A DNA stretch of 64,000 nt from contig OX457031.1 of assembly GCA_949752745.1 (NCBI GenBank), positions 6,856,212 to 6,920,211 on the forward strand. Reading direction: 5' to 3'. Shown here one piece after another: positions 34,401-45,940 of this stretch (position 1 is its first letter; each line of letters opens with the position of its first letter). The notes beneath the pieces are model-generated. The model saw only the letters and a list, made by a program, of their open reading frames with translations, was not told the DNA's origin and searched no databases. The DNA is from Protula sp. h YS-2021 (taxonomy: Eukaryota; Annelida; Polychaeta; Sabellida; Serpulidae). Both the position numbers and the translations under genes were made by a program.

Positions 34401-35420
34401 GTTCGGGGTCACGAGGCTGCATGCCATGGTTCGGGGTCACGAGGCTGCATGCCATGGTTCGGGGTTACGAGGCTGCATGCCATTGTTTGGTGTCACGAGG
34501 CCATGTATGCCATGGTTTGGTGTAACGAGGCTGCATGCCATGGTTCGGGGTCACGAGGCCGCATGCCATGGTTCGGTGTCATGAGGCTCCATGCCATGGT
34601 TTGGTGTAACGAGGCTGCATGCCATGGTTCGGGGTCACGAGGCTGCATGCCATGGTTCCGCATCACGAGGCTGCATGCCATGGTTCGGGATCACGAGGCT
34701 GCATGCCATTGTTTGGTGTCACGAGGCTGTATGCCATGGTTTGGGGTCACGAGGCTGCATGCCATGGTTCGGTGTCACGAGGCTGCATGCCATGGTTCCG
34801 CGTCACGAGGCTGCATGCCATGGTTCGGTATCACGAGGCTGCATGCCATAGTTCGGGGTCACGAGTCTGCATACCATGGTTCGGTGTCACGAGGCTGCAT
34901 GCCATGGTTCGGGGTCACGAGTCTGCATGCCATGGTTCGGGGTCACGAGGCTGCATGCCATGGTTCGGGGTCACGAGGCTGCATGCCATGGTTCGGGGTC
35001 ACGAGGCTGCATGCCATTGTTTGGTGTCACGAGGCCATGTATGCCATGGTTTTGTGTAACGAGGCTGCATGCCATGGTTCGGGGTCACGAGGCCGCATGC
35101 CATGGTTCGGTGTCATGAGGCTTCATCCCATGGTTTGTTGTAACGAGGCTGCATGCCATGGTTCGGGGTCACGAGGCTGCATGCCATGGTTCCGCATCAC
35201 GAGGCTGCATGCCATGGTTCGGGATCACGAGGCTGCATGCCATTGTTTGGTGTCACGAGGCTGTATGCCATGGTTTGGTGTAACGAGGCTGCATGCCATG
35301 GTTCGGGGTCACGAAGCTGCTTGTCATGGTTCGGCACATGAGTTTCTGTCCTATGGTTCGGGATCTCATGGTTGTATTCCACGGATCGGGTCGTGAGATT
35401 AAATCCCATAGTTCGTTTCA
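31489..35420. repeat. 28-bp minisatellite (about 137 units)
   Basis: The consensus unit is GGTCACGAGGCTGCATGCCA followed by TGGTTCGG, 28 bp, repeated with few indels for 3.9 kb. Variation is mainly GGGGTC versus GGTGTC versus CGCGTC and GAGGCTG versus GAGTCTG. Blocks of units reappear together (for example the segment with GGCCATGTATGCCATGG at about 34500 and 35033). Since 28 is not a multiple of three, the same Cys/His-rich 28-residue pattern (CHEAACHGSVSRGCMPWFG) appears in all three plus frames. That is strong evidence against coding selection. The right end decays from about 35330. Confidence 0.97.
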
Positions 35421-35589
35421 CGAGGTATGTACACTATATCCCTGCTCTTGAGGCCGTCTCACACGATCACTAAACAGGTTTTTTTTTCCTGGAAGGCGTA
35501 CCCGTGACGGTGTCCTTTTGCATTATGTCGAGTGTGCCTTTACAAATGTCCAGCTGTTTATATCAACCATGGGCGGTTGTTACGATAAT

Positions 35590-36385
35590 ATTTAGCCACG
35601 TGAATTTTATGGAATGCTATGATTCACAGTGGCATGCCCCGAACCGCGTGAATTATGTGGATTATCATTATCTACAGTGACGTAATCCTGGACCACGCGG
35701 ATTCCAAGAAATGCTGTTATTTACACAGTGGCGTATTTAGAAGCCATGGTTCAGTGACGTACTCCTGAGCCACGTGGATTCCGGGGAATGCCATGATTTA
35801 CAGAGATGTACTTCTGAGCCACGTGGATTTCGGGGAATGCCATGGTTTACAGAGATGTACTTCTGAGCCACGTGGATTCCGGGGAATTCCATGGTTTACA
35901 GAGATGTACTTCTGAGCCACGTGGATTCCGTGGAATGCCATGGTTTACAGAGATGTACTTCTGAGCCACGTGGATTCCGGGGAATTCCATGGTTTACAGA
36001 GATGTGTTTCTGAGCCACGTGGATTCCGGGGAATGGCATGGTTTACAGAAATGTACTTCTGAGCCACGTGGATTCCGAGGAATGCCATGGTTTATAGAGA
36101 TGTACTTCTGAGCCACGTGGATTCCGTGGAATGCCATGGTTTACAGAGATGTGTTTCTGAGCCACGTGGATTCCGGGGAATGGCATGGTTTACAGAAATT
36201 TACTTCTGAGCCACGTGGATTCCGAGGAATGCCATGGTTTACAGAGATGTACTTCTGAGCCACGTGGATTCCGTGGAATGCCATGGTTTACAGAGATGTG
36301 TTTCTGAGCCACGTGGATTCCGAGGAATGCCATGGTTTACAGAGATGTACTTCCAAGCCACCAGGATTCCGTGGAATATCATGTT
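35590..36385. repeat. 49-bp minisatellite with CACGTG
   Basis: About 15 units of 49 bp built on GAGCCACGTGGATTCCGGGG and AATGCCATGGTTTACAGAGA. The left edge (35590-35770) is clearly degenerate while the middle is homogeneous, the usual pattern for an array maintained by exchange. The words ATGCCATGGTT and CACGTGG recall the neighbouring 28-bp array and the 44-bp array at 4.75 kb. Confidence 0.95.
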
Positions 36386-37018
36386 TTGCAACGTCGCGCT
36401 TCTCAAGCTCCTCAGTCAACGAGTTTTTGTTTCACCTCGCTAAATGCAAAGAGCTACTTGTCCCTGTGCTCTGTCTAAATCCTGGCAGCAAATTAGCCTT
36501 AATACGATAAAAAAACTAACCCCGGCAGCCAATCATAGTGCTCCCTGTGTCACATGAGTGCTCGGATTTAATGGTAAATAGTTCAAATACGTCAAAAGTG
36601 AAACTTAAAATAGAAGTCCTTCTTGGTGTGCGACCTGAGTGATGTCAGTGGTGTGGAGGGCCTCCTGATTTGTTCGCTATGACTTCTTGGTGTGCGACTT
36701 GCTTTTCTTTCTATTGACTAAAATTATCATTTTAATAGAAATTAGGGCAAAAGTGCTCCCCCCACCCCCCCTCCCCCTCATTTGCCCGTCACGAGCGTTT
36801 CGTATCAGCCAGATCATGTAGTTGCTTTGCCCACTCAGATCCTGCTCCTGTGCCAAGGTAAAGTGCACACAAAAACTAGATTAAGTTAAAACTTCTTTAT
36901 TCTGAGCCTAGTGACATCTTCCTTTTATATCGGGCATCTTCACATCTTCCTTTTCTTGAGTTTATATCCCATATTTTTTCAAGTCAGGGAATCGAGAAGC
37001 TGCCTTTTTAAGCCCTCT
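36386..37018. other. Spacer without recognised gene
   Basis: No gene is recognised. CTTCTTGGTGTGCGACNTG occurs twice (about 36618 and 36683). A long frame starts at 36911 with a hydrophobic leader (IGHLHIFLFLSLYPIFF) and runs into the following two arrays; see the corresponding finding. Confidence 0.45.
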
Positions 37019-37470
37019 GTAATTATGATCACGACTGAGATGAATGGTGAAACAGGGGACTCCATGGATCAGGGTCACGAGGTGATGTCATGGTCTGTAA
37101 TTATGATCACGACTGAGATGAGTGGTGAAATGGGTGACCCCATGGATCGGGGTCACGAGGTCATGCCATGGTCTGTAATTATGAGTACGACTGAGATGAG
37201 TCGTGAAATGGGTGACCCCATGGATTGGGGTCACGAGGTCATGCCATGGTCTGTAATTATGATCACGACTGAGATGAATGGTGAAACAGGGGACTCCATG
37301 GATCGGGGTCACGAGGTCATGCCATGGTCAGTAATTATGATCACGACTGAGATGAATGGTGAAACAGGGGACTCCATGGATCGGGGTCACGAGGTCATGC
37401 CATGGTCAGTAATTATGATAACGACTGAGAGGAATGGTGAAACAGGTGACTCCATGGATCGGGATCATGC
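37019..37470. repeat. 78-bp minisatellite
   Basis: Nearly six units of exactly 78 bp containing GATCACGACTGAGATGAATG and GGATCGGGGTCACGAGGTCA. The second half of the unit closely resembles the 28-bp satellite unit (GGGGTCACGAGG plus CATGCCATGG), so both arrays probably grew from a related seed. The unit equals 26 codons and stays open on the plus strand. Confidence 0.95.
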
Positions 37471-37585
37471 GCCAGTGATTGGAATAGATGAGATATGCCC
37501 ATGTTTTAAGGAAATGCTCTCGTCTCCTGTGAGTTTCGCTGACTCCGGGCATCCCCGGGAATGGTCATGGTGTTCCTTTCTTGCG

Positions 37586-37995
37586 GCTGTTATAGCGGGA
37601 CCAGGATGTCGTTTTGTAGCTGTTATAGCGGGACCAGGATGTCGTTTTGTAGCTGTTATAGCGGGACCAGGATGTCGTTTTGTAGCTGTTATAGCGGGAC
37701 CAGGATGTCGTTTTGTAGCTGTTATAGCGGGACCAGGATGTCGTTTTGTAGCTGTTATAGCGGGACCAGGATGTCGTTTTGTAGCTGTTATAGCTGGACC
37801 AGGATGTCGTTTTGTAGCTGTTATAGCGGGACCAGGATGTCGTTTTGTAGCTGTTATAGCGGGACCAGGATGTCGTTTTGTAGCTGTTATAGCGGGACCA
37901 GGATGTCGTTTTGTAGCTGTTATAGCGGAACCAGGATGTCGTTTTGTAGCTGTTATAGCGGAACCAGGATGTCGTTTTGTAGCTGTTATAGGGCG
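37586..37995. repeat. 33-bp minisatellite
   Basis: About 12.5 nearly identical 33-bp units: GCGGGACCAGGATGTCGTTT followed by TGTAGCTGTTATA. Only a handful of substitutions (CTGGACC, CGGAACC) distinguish copies, so this is the youngest-looking array here. It is open in two plus frames and one minus frame, so openness is not evidence of coding. Confidence 0.97.
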
Positions 37996-38498
37996 TCGTT
38001 TTATGACTGTTGTAGTTCACGGACATTCCTGGCTGTGTCGTCAGTCAGTATTTATTAAAGAGAAAACCTTCAGGAGCAAGTTTAATTTCTAATGCCTACT
38101 TAATTGACAGGCTTTCATTTCATTTTTAACCTCATCTTAGAGGGGCTCAAATTGCTTCTAAGTGGGGAAGCGAGGTTTTGCCACAGTTTCTATTTTTAGT
38201 AAATTGCTCTTGGCATTTGAAAAGACGAAGCTTGTGTGAAACATGCACTCCCGAATGCACTCCCAAATGGAAGTTAAAAGTCGATGTTCTTGCTTTTAAA
38301 ACGTGCAAAGTAAAGCACCTGTTCACGGGTCATAATGCGATGCAGTCATGTTAACCCTGGTGCCAACCTCCCATTCAGCTCTCACTGGAATATATCTCAG
38401 TGTAGGCCATGGTAATTAAACCACGGTCTGCGGTTGGACAAATCCCGTATTCCACGAGATCGTGGTGTGAGAGGTGTCAAAGTGAGATTTATCAAGCT
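37996..38498. other. Spacer with a CCACGA/TCGTGG hairpin
   Basis: No gene is recognised. A perfect short palindrome, CCACGAGATCGTGG, lies at about 38452-38465. The 78- and 33-bp arrays end upstream, and the TTAA-flanked element starts at 38503. Confidence 0.5.
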
Positions 38499-38502
38499 TT
38501 AA

Positions 38503-39443
38503 ACCATAGTTGTGACGTCACCCATTGTCTTCGCATGAGAATTCTCAGCCACGAAACCCCTTCTGATGACGTCAATTTTTGGGACTCTTAGGGGCTCTGA
38601 AGAGTCTTTGTGTTCATTCGATTGTGTATCCGTTCACAAGCTCGAAAAACCCTGTAATGCCAAACATGAAAATGGGTGCACTGTCTGCACTTCTGTATAC
38701 ACTTAGGCAGTTATTTCTTAATTTCTGGACATTAACATATATGGCTATGTAACGGACTTTTTTTTAACTCGAGCTTCGTTTATCAGACAGGTCAAACATC
38801 ACAGCTTTTTGACTATGTTCATGATATATGGAAATATCCAGTGTGGTCCATTATACCTAGGTTTTCTTGCAACAGAATTTTCAAAAGCTATATCCTATAA
38901 AAATAAATTCATCCGTAAAATCATTTTGAGTACTGCCCTAACATTCTGTATTAACATTCTGGAAAAGATTCTTATCCACTCTTGTTTAACGGTGTCCCCA
39001 CAGGAAAGAAAAGAAAGGATGAGATTCTGGTGAAAAATTAATACATTCCTCGGAACCCAAGTTTTTAAAGCGTAATCCCAAAGTTATCTCAATTTTATTT
39101 CAGATATGGTGCAAATCCCGAAATTTCAACATGATCCAATTGCTATCGGTTAATATATACAAAGCCCGGTATTTTATCCTGGTGACATCACGATCCGGAT
39201 CTGCAATTTATTTTCTTTAGGATTTAGCCAAATATCACAGTTTTTTTATTCTAAATTTTAAAACTAAAAGTTTGTATAGCTATGCTCTTTTACGTCATCA
39301 GAAGGGGTTTCTCATTTTGACGCTTTTTATTAAATAATCAATATGCATGGGTTCTTGACTTAAGCTGGTCAATGAGGCGCATCATTGCAGGCTGCGAAAT
39401 AGCGCGTATTATCCACACATTTAGCAGTTGGTGGAACTATGGT
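38503..39443. mobile_element. TTAA-flanked element with ACCATAGTT termini
   Basis: Ends are ACCATAGTT and AACTATGGT, each bordered by TTAA (38499-38502 and 39444-39447). A second inverted pair lies further in: GAAACCCCTTCTGATGACGT at about 38555 and its reverse complement at about 39293. The arms are unequal (about 50 versus 150 bp before the second pair), so one has lost or gained sequence. TTAA duplications are typical of piggyBac and Kolobok transposons. No transposase is visible in the 941 bp, so it would be non-autonomous. The termini are short, so chance cannot be fully excluded. Confidence 0.5.
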
Positions 39444-39486
39444 TTAAAATGCAAAAAATCTCGCACAGACGGTTTCCTGGAGAGAA

Positions 39487-39650
39487 ACAGGCTCGTGACG
39501 CAGTCACTCGTGGTTTCTGAGCCAGGAAACTCGTGACGTAGTCACTCGTGGTTTCTGAGCCAGGAAACTTGTGACGTAGTCACTCGTGGTTTCTGAGCCA
39601 GGAAACTCGTGACGTAGTCACTCGTCGCTTCTGAGCCAGGAAACCATCAG
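39487..39650. repeat. 38-bp tandem repeat
   Basis: Four copies of CTCGTGACGTAGTCACTCGT followed by GGTTTCTGAGCCAGGAAA. The centre GTGACGTAGTCAC is nearly palindromic. Confidence 0.95.
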
Positions 39651-40234
39651 TGCTTGAAGTTTCTCTGTTTTAGGAGACTATTTTACGTTTGTGAATAACC
39701 CGCACTATTGATGAAGCTGCCGGTCGGCTTCAACCAACAAAGCGTTGCAGTCTTTTTTCGGGGGGGGGGGGGGGGAGAAATGTTTGCTTTTCCTACGACC
39801 CTTGCTATTGGTTAATTTTAGAGATATTTTGGCAATTGATCAAATGGTGCGTTTTTCTCAAAACAAAAGAAAGATAAAAATTAACTTTTTTTCTCGGTCG
39901 TTTTGAATTACATTTTTTTCACAAAATAAAAAACAGGAGCTCCTTTTGCTTTGTAAACAAGACCGCAGACATACACAATATTCCCATGCACAAGCAAAAT
40001 TCTTGAGCAGCGCTAGAAAGTGTTAAGCCCGTCGCAAAGAGAAATACTATGATCATGATTTCATGCCCACCTCCGCTCCCTCCCCCCCCCCCCCCCCGGC
40101 GTTTCAAGAGCGCGTTGAATTCGCTCATAATATAGAATCTGCATCATTAGATAATCGATATAACGACCTCGGTTATACCCACAAAGTACTGGCACAGCCA
40201 CAGTGTTGAGGTTCCAGTGAAGCTTTTCACATGG
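39651..40234. other. Spacer with long G and C homopolymers
   Basis: No gene is recognised. A G-run of about 15 occurs at 39760-39775 and a C-run of about 17 at 40081-40098. The rest is AT-rich unique sequence. Confidence 0.5.
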
Positions 40235-40632
40235 ATTATCTCGGGCATGGGATTATCTGGGTCAGGGGGTTATCTGTGACATGAGAATATCTCAGGCAGG
40301 GATTACCTCGAGCATGAGATTATCTCGGGCATGAGAATATCTCAGGCATGGGATTATCTCAGGCACCGGATTAGCTCGGGCCATGGGATTATCTCGGGCA
40401 TGGGATTATCTCGGGCCATGGGATTATTTCAAGCATGGGATTATCGCGGGCATGAGAATATCTCAGGCAGGGATTAGCTCGGGCATAAGATTATCTCGGG
40501 CACTGGATTATCTCGGGCAGGGGATTATCTCAGGCATGGGATTGTCTCCGGCCATGGGATTATCTCGGGCACGGGATTATGTGGGGCACTGGATTATCTC
40601 GGGTATGGGATTATCTCAGGTATAAGATTATA
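40235..40632. repeat. 17-bp minisatellite
   Basis: About 23 units of 16-18 bp with consensus CGGGCATGGGATTATCT. Variants have CACGG, CACTGG or CAGGG for CATGG. Confidence 0.95.
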
Positions 40633-40863
40633 TCTTGGCAAAACCCTCGATGAATGCTATGCCCTCGGAAAGCAATCTGACACCCTATACTTCCCAGTCG
40701 GCAAGAAGTGGTTTTACACACCATGATGCAGATCACAGCAGTGAAACTTCGAATCACATAAAAACGATAAATGCTTACGCGATATATGCCCATTATATAC
40801 TGGTCTGTTACGGCAGTTTGTCAAAAGCGGTATCCCGCCAAAACATCCCCGCGATAAGGTCCC

Positions 40864-42603
40864 TATGGAATGCCATTTTAACATTTAATGCTTATTTTTG
40901 ATATCAAAATATATTTAGAGATATCAGTAAATCAATTTAGATCTCATTAATTTATATTTTGCTATCAATAATTGAATTTTAGATGGCAAAAATTTATTTT
41001 TGAGATCAAAAAATCAATTTTACAAACCTAAAAAATGTTACGGGAGACACACATTCACATAACGTATAACGAATCGTCAATTAAATTTTGGAGATGAAAA
41101 TTTGAGTTATTGAGATCAATAATAACAACATAATTTTTGCTCTCAAGAATTGCTTCTTTTTTGTACAGTAAAAAATTAAAATAAAGATTCTTATGGAATG
41201 CCATTTTCACATTTATTAGAGAATTATTGATATCAAGAATTAATTTTTGATCTCAAAAAATCCACATTTTGATATCAAGAATTAATTTTTGCTATCTGTA
41301 ATTGTATTTTTGATATCTCTAAATGTATTCTTGATCTCAAAAAATAATTTTTGATATCAATAAATATTTAGAAATATCAAGAAATATTTATTGATATCAA
41401 AAATGATTTAATGATATCTAAAATTGATTTTTTGAGATAAAAAATTCAATTCTTGATAGCAAAAATGAAATATTTGAGAGCAAAATATCAATTTTGAGCT
41501 CAATAATTCATTTTCCTTTTATTGATATCAAGAATTTATTTCAGATATCATTATTTCAGAAGGAAACTTTTTTAATTGGTATTTTGAAATCTGCAAATGA
41601 TTTTTTGATCTCAAAAATGGATTTTTGATATCAAAATATCAGTCTATTTTTTTAAATAAAAAATTCAGAAGTACACATCTGTAAATTAAAAATGACTGGT
41701 CCTTATATACAGAATCTTTCTCTAAATTTTTTACTGTATAAAAAAGTAGCAATTCTTGAGATCCAAAATTCTGTTATTATTATTGATCTCAATAATTCAA
41801 GTTTTCATCTCCAAAATTTAATTGACGATTCGTTAAATTTTATGTAAATGTGTGTCTCCCTTAAGATTTTTTAAGTTTGGAAATTTGATTTTTTGATCTC
41901 AAAAATAAATTTTTGCCATCTAAAATTCAATTATTGATAGCAAAATATAAATAACTGAGATCTACATTGATTTCTTGATATCTTTAATTATATTTTGATA
42001 TTAAAAATTAGCATTAAATGTTAAAACGGCATTCCATAGATTCTGTATACAAGGACAGCTATTATTTATTTACAGATGTGCGTTTCTGAATTTTTTATTT
42101 TAAAAAATAGACTGATATTTTGATATCAAGAATCAGTTTTTGAAATCAAAAAATCGTTTGAAGATTTCAAAGTACAAATTAAAAATGTATCAGTCTGAAA
42201 TAATGATATCTGAAATAACTTCTTGATATCAATATATAGAAAATCAATTAGTGAGCTCAAAATTAATATTTTGCTCTCAAATATTTAATTTTTGCTATCA
42301 AGAATTGAATTTTTGATCTCAAAAAATCAATTTTAGATATCATTAAATCATTTTTGATATCAATAAATATTTCTTGATATCTCTAAATATTTATTGATAT
42401 CAAAAATTATTTTTTGAGATCAAGAATACATTTAGAGATATCAAGAATACAATTACAGATAGCAAAAATTAATTCTTGATATCAAAATATGGATTTATTG
42501 AGATCAAAAATTAATTCTTGATATCAAAAAATCAATTTTTGAGATCAAAAATTAATTCTTGATATCATTAATTCACTAATAAATGTGAAAACGGCATTCC
42601 ATA
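40864..42603. mobile_element. AT-rich element with interleaved inverted repeats
   Basis: Termini are TATGGAATGCC and its reverse complement, bordered by a perfect direct GGTCCC (40858-40863 and 42604-42609), so this is one insertion with a 6-bp target duplication. Inside, TATGGAATGCC-type ends occur four times. Segment A (about 40864-41185) is inverted at 41700-42041, and segment B (about 41188-41695) is inverted at 42050-42603, giving the order A-B-A'-B' rather than a nested palindrome. Both segments are packed with TTTTTGATATCAAAAAT, TTGAGATCAA and TTGCTATCAA words. No coding sequence. IS3EU- or Polinton-like insertion would fit a 6-bp duplication; the family is unknown to me. Confidence 0.8.
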
Positions 42604-42609
42604 GGTCCC

Positions 42610-44289
42610 ACATAAACTCTGATATTGTTTTTTATTTATTAAGAAAGAAGTGTTTAATTTCTTGTATACTTTCTTTCCGGTTGCTGACTAAATATTTCAA
42701 ATAGCTGCTGACGGTTATTTGAGTATTGCCGGATTAAGGGCCACAGGAAAGGCAATAGACATACATTATATTTAAATCTCGTGAATCCACACCTGGATTA
42801 AGGGATTATGGGTTAAAAGAATGACACAATACATCCACTTGAAAAAGCCCTATATTTGTGGGAGATTAGATATTATATTTAAACCATGTGAATCTCTGTC
42901 TGGATTAGGGATTACAGGCACAATATATTGGTTTTAAAATTTGCCGGAGATTTTTTGGCGGTTTAAACGTTTGCCAGTCTTTATCAATCGCTTTTTGACA
43001 CTGAAATTGGATAAAATGAATATCGATGTTATAAACTTGTTGTCGCGGTGAAGGCGATGAGGCCTGGTTATTTAGTGCTCTGAAACATTGGCAAATCTGC
43101 ATTTCTTTTTACCTGAAGTTTATCAAATGGGGTCATATGAGTATTAATTTAATGTGCCTACCCGCATTGAAAGATAGACAAAGAGGGCGAAAAAGGGTGG
43201 TTGAATTGAAAAAAAAAACAGCAATATACAAGTGACAAAAAACACAACACTACAACTGCGGGATAAGACTGTTGGGACATAAATTACTTAGATGTTGAAG
43301 TCAGAACTGAATTACAAGTATATACAATTTACAAGTTACTGGAAATCGAACAGACAGATTTTTGTTGTTTTTCACATGTGGCTTGTTACACGTTCCATGC
43401 AAGCCTGGATGATTAAATCATACGAGGGGAGCAGCATTACTCGATTAAGGTCATACATTCAAGGGAAGACGCTATTCTCTGCAAAATAATTAATATTATT
43501 TGGCAAACAAAACTTGGAAAAATTCGATCATTTCACTTCATCGACGGCGCCCTTAATTACAAACAGTACCACTGTATCACTCCGCGTTTCACGACTGTGA
43601 CATATTGCTTGATCAGTCTGCTTCTGTTCCGTTGTTTCCCAGGCTTTCATTGGCCTTGCTGCTACGGCAGCGATTTGTCTAATACGTCTTGCTACACGTC
43701 CGCAAGAAATTAAATTACGCTAACAAAACAGCTGACCTCAAATTCCTCTCTCGCTTCACTTAGTTTATTCTGCAAAGTGGCGACTTTTGGAGATTGGCAA
43801 TTATCCGCGGACTTCCTGCTACCGTCGGCAAACTGTGCCCTCAGCAAATCGCTCCATACTGCCGCATTCAATTCCCCGACGTTTTCAAAATTAACAAGAC
43901 ACCTTGCATTTTAGATTTGAACATGTTACGCACAAAACGACTTGTTTGAATAAGATCGCAGGGGATTGCAGCGTGCAAAACAAGTACGTCTCCAGTGTTA
44001 ATTAACACTTTGTAACCGCATTATCATTGTCCTTTGAACCCCTGAAATCAACGAGATAATTTCCCCCTATTCCACTTTGGTGACATACTCACGAAAAAAC
44101 TCAATTTATCTCTTTACTTTTGAAAATGAGCAAAATTTTGCTAATTAACAATGAAATGGAAATCTTGGAAAGCGCAATAAAAACGAAAAGTTTTGTTACC
44201 ACAAAACAGGGTGTAATAATTGAATTAAGGCGGGTATAACTAGGAAAAAAATGCGTGAGTAACATTTTTCGTTTATTTTTCAAATAAGG
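42610..44289. other. Unique stretch without confirmed gene
   Basis: About 1.7 kb of mostly unique sequence. A CTGGATTAAGGGATTA-type phrase recurs near 42795 and 42900. At about 43641 a pyrimidine tract and CAG precede a short open stretch ending in a stop near 43723; this could be a terminal exon but is unsupported. No RNA gene or element termini are seen. Confidence 0.45.
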
Positions 44290-44749
44290 AGTAGTATGAA
44301 AATGGGCGTTCCACAACATCCTGTGACGTCATAATGACGTCAGAGGGTGTTGAAGAACGGCCATGGGCATTTTACCATACCATACCCTATGACGTCACCA
44401 GAGGGTGTTGTAGAACACCTTGTGACGTCATGATGACGTCATCAATCACGTGACCAACCCCCCTAGGCGGCATATCCCGAACCCTAACCCTAGGCCATAC
44501 TGTGTGTGGAACACATTATGATTACGCGGCGTAACCATAGTGAGGAAGTGGGGGCCACCACCCCCCCCCCCAGGAGGTATAACCCCGGACCATACTATAC
44601 TATACTAACCCATACTATGTGACGTCATAATAGGCGGCATAACCATGGTGAAGAAGTGATGACCCTCCGACCCCCCTAGCCAGGCGACGCAACCATAGCG
44701 AGAAACACCTGTGACGTCATAATGACTCTAATTTTTAGAGTGGAAAATT

Positions 44750-45510
44750 TAAAAAACATCTGTAATATTTAACCGATTTCAATCAAAATTTTACCATTTG
44801 ATTCAGTTTTATATCTAGTTTTTGCATAAAGTTGTCATAGGCTTTTTGCATTTGTGGCTATAACCATAATTTTTACATCCCGAAATTTTAACCTTTAAAA
44901 AAACAAAAAAAGTAGATAGCTTTTGTCATGTTTAACGGATTTCAATCAAAAGTTTATTATTTCATTCACGTTTATATCTAATTTTTATACAAACTGTCAT
45001 AGGCTATTTGCATATGTGGCTAGAAGCATAATTTTTACATCCCAAAATTTTAACTTTTAAGACACAAAAAAGTAGATAACTTTTATAATGTTTAACCGAT
45101 TTCAATCAAAATTTTACCGTATGACCAAGTTTTATTTCTAGTTTTTACATTAAGTTGTCACAGACTATTTACATATGTGGCTATAAGCATAATATTTACA
45201 TTCCAAAATTTTAACTTTTAAAAATCCAAGAAAGTAGATAACTTTCATCATGTTTAACCGATTTCAATCAAAATATTTCCGTGTGATCCAGTTTTATGTC
45301 TAGTTTTTACATAAAGTGTCATAGGCTATTTGCATATGTGGCTATAAGCATAATCTTTTCATCCCAAATTTTATGCTAGTAATTTTTTTAAAAAGTAGAT
45401 AACTTTCGTAATGTTTAACCAATTTTATTCAAAAATTTTCCGTTTGATCCAGTTTTATGTCTAGTTTTCAGCATAAAGTGTCACAGGTTATTTGCATATG
45501 TGGCTATAAG
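44750..45510. repeat. 161-bp subterminal repeats of FB-2, left arm
   Basis: Nearly five units whose AACCGATTTCAATCAAAA words start at about 44771, 44934, 45094, 45255 and 45417, a spacing of 160-163 bp. Other landmarks are CAGTTTTATATCTAGTTTTT, GGCTATTTGCATATGTGGC and AAAGTAGATAACTTTT. About two inverted units occupy 46860-47180 in the right arm. Related 150-bp units occupy 1560-1820 and 3480-3790 in FB-1. Confidence 0.9.
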
Positions 45511-45635
45511 TATTTTTTTGGGAAGAGCACACCATTCAAAGATGTGTTCGAATGGCAAGTCCATTTAAAGACGTGTTCGAATGAGTAGCCCATTCAAAGA
45601 CGTGTTCGAATATCTTTGGAACATATTACGTCAGG

Positions 45636-45831
45636 TATTGTTCAACAAGTCATTGTTCAACATGTTGTTCAACAAGTTGTTCAACATGTTGTTGTTCAAC
45701 ATGTTGCTGTTCAATAAGTTGTTCAACAAGCTGTTGTTCAACAAGTTGTTGTTCAACAAGTTGTTGTTCAACAAGTTGTTCAACAAGTTGTTGTTCAACA
45801 AATTGTTCAACAAGTTGTTGTTCAAGTAACA
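45636..45831. repeat. TTGTTCAACAAG array, left arm of FB-2
   Basis: TTGTTCAACAAGTTG words in tandem, mirrored by a shorter inverted array at 46641-46715. Related to, but more TTG-rich than, the FB-1 arrays. Frames through it give Asn/Leu/Lys or Gln/Glu/Val repeats and are not considered genes. Confidence 0.9.
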
Positions 45832-45940
45832 ATGACAGCTAGTTCAGAAAAAGCAATATTGAATAGTTTTATTGATATGCTTAAATACATACAATTTGTT
45901 GATATACAACGTCTTCATTATAGAGTTTAGTCAAATAAGT

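Noticed and set aside
31438..34525. Several overlapping long plus-strand frames rich in Cys, His, Trp and Met
   Set aside because: The 28-bp unit gives the same pattern in all three frames; all are translations of one satellite, with no unique domain or gene structure.
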